Below are positions 5,853 through 6,347 of a stretch of 6,347 nt of DNA, in pieces. Below the pieces are notes generated by a model that saw only the letters and a program-made list of their open reading frames with translations, was not told the origin of the DNA and did no database searches. A program made the position numbers and the translations under genes. The DNA is from LB3-1 sp036401895 (GTDB lineage: Bacteria; Chloroflexota; Chloroflexia; Chloroflexales; Kallotenuaceae): the NCBI GenBank assembly GCA_036401895.1, contig DASWTW010000143.1:1-6347 (forward strand). The letters are read 5' to 3'. Within the stretch, counting starts at the first letter, position 1. Each line of letters begins with the position of its first letter.

Positions 5853-5909
5853 TACAGATGATTAATCAGTAGGTCGAGCGTACTGGCATTCGATAAACAA
5901 GGATGATGT

Positions 5910-6347
5910 ATGTCCACTATTTTCGCTGCGCTTCCCCAGAGCGCACGAGCAAAAGCGGAGCAAGCTTTTACTAAGGCATTTCCCGGCGCGGATCTCCAAT
6001 CGCTGGTGCCGCTGCATGGCGGCCTTTCTGGAGCACTGGTCTATAAGCTAGTGGTCGATGAACAGCCTGTGGTGCTGCGGATTATCGAAGGGCTCAATCC
6101 CTTCAACAACCCGCTGCGGCAATTGACCTGTATGCAGCTAGCAGCAGAGCGCAGCATCGCGCCGCCGGTGTACTACACCAGCGCCGAGCTGGGCGTCAGT
6201 ATCACCGCGTACATTGAGCACCAGTCGGCGATGGCGCTGCTCCAGCGTGATGCTCAGCAGATCGCCAACTGTGCGGAGCTACTGCGCCGTCTGCACAGCG
6301 GCCCCGATTTCCCCGTCTTCCCGGATGTCTTTGCGATGATTCAAGAA
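5910..6347 (+). CDS. APH/choline-kinase-fold phosphotransferase, N-terminal part (cut by right edge)
   Basis: The frame is open from the ATG at 5910 through the last base, 146 codons. AAGGA at 5899-5903 lies six bases upstream. ATGs at 5903 and 5906 are in another frame that stops early. The N-lobe of the protein-kinase-like aminoglycoside phosphotransferase fold is visible. LHGGLSGALVYKLVV (35-49) is the nucleotide-loop strand pair, VVLRI (54-58) the next strand, APPVYYTSAELGVSITAYIE (84-103) the segment leading to the hinge, and ELLRRLHSGPDF (123-134) the conserved helix. The catalytic HxDxxxxN and metal-binding motifs lie beyond the edge, so activity cannot be confirmed. Relatives include aminoglycoside, homoserine, methylthioribose and choline/ethanolamine kinases; the substrate is unknown. 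It has its own promoter with a TetR-like site, so expression is probably inducible and separate from the hydrolase upstream. Confidence 0.85.
   Translation, partial: MSTIFAALPQSARAKAEQAFTKAFPGADLQSLVPLHGGLSGALVYKLVVDEQPVVLRIIEGLNPFNNPLRQLTCMQLAAERSIAPPVYYTSAELGVSITAYIEHQSAMALLQRDAQQIANCAELLRRLHSGPDFPVFPDVFAMIQE

Overview
The window looks like chromosomal DNA from a free-living, polysaccharide-degrading bacterium, most likely a Chloroflexota member near the Herpetosiphon/Kouleothrix branch. This is an inference. It rests on a large modular secreted enzyme with a Thr-Pro-rich linker of the ATPTPTP type, stacked discoidin and CARDB modules, moderately high GC coding DNA and AT-richer intergenic DNA. 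No marker gene fixes the taxon.

Left half, minus strand: two secreted-protein genes lie in tandem. The upstream one (3813 to 397) is complete and encodes a 1138-residue exported protein. Its order is signal peptide, three-fold beta-trefoil (RICIN/CBM13-like), Thr/Pro linker, F5/8-type C (discoidin) domain, two CARDB domains, and a galactose-binding-like module fused to a right-handed beta-helix. The helix carries the D-x22-DD acid triad expected of GH87 alpha-1,3-glucanases (mutanases/mycodextranases). After a terminator-like hairpin a second gene starts at 262 and runs off the left edge. Its visible mature part repeats the trefoil start of the first gene at 152 of 154 bases, with both differences silent, although the signal peptides have diverged.

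Middle (3814-4754, 941 bases): no convincing gene. It holds a dense control region for the leftward glucanase: two sites of form TTGAANCGNTTCAA (LacI-family style), a third half-match, and a leftward TTGACA promoter whose start point is covered by one of the sites. A possible decayed gene remnant and a rightward promoter for the next gene follow.

Right half, plus strand: a complete alpha/beta-hydrolase gene (4755-5561) ends at a strong hairpin. A spacer of about 350 bases follows, ending in a near-consensus promoter whose -35/-10 spacer is filled by a 16-base TetR-like palindrome. That promoter leads to the N-terminal part of an APH/choline-kinase-fold phosphotransferase, cut by the right edge.

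How they work together: the two leftward genes plausibly form an inducible secreted glucan-degrading set, perhaps acting on fungal cell-wall or biofilm alpha-1,3-glucan. The two rightward genes have separate promoters and appear unrelated to it. I see no CRISPR array, transposase, tRNA or rRNA.
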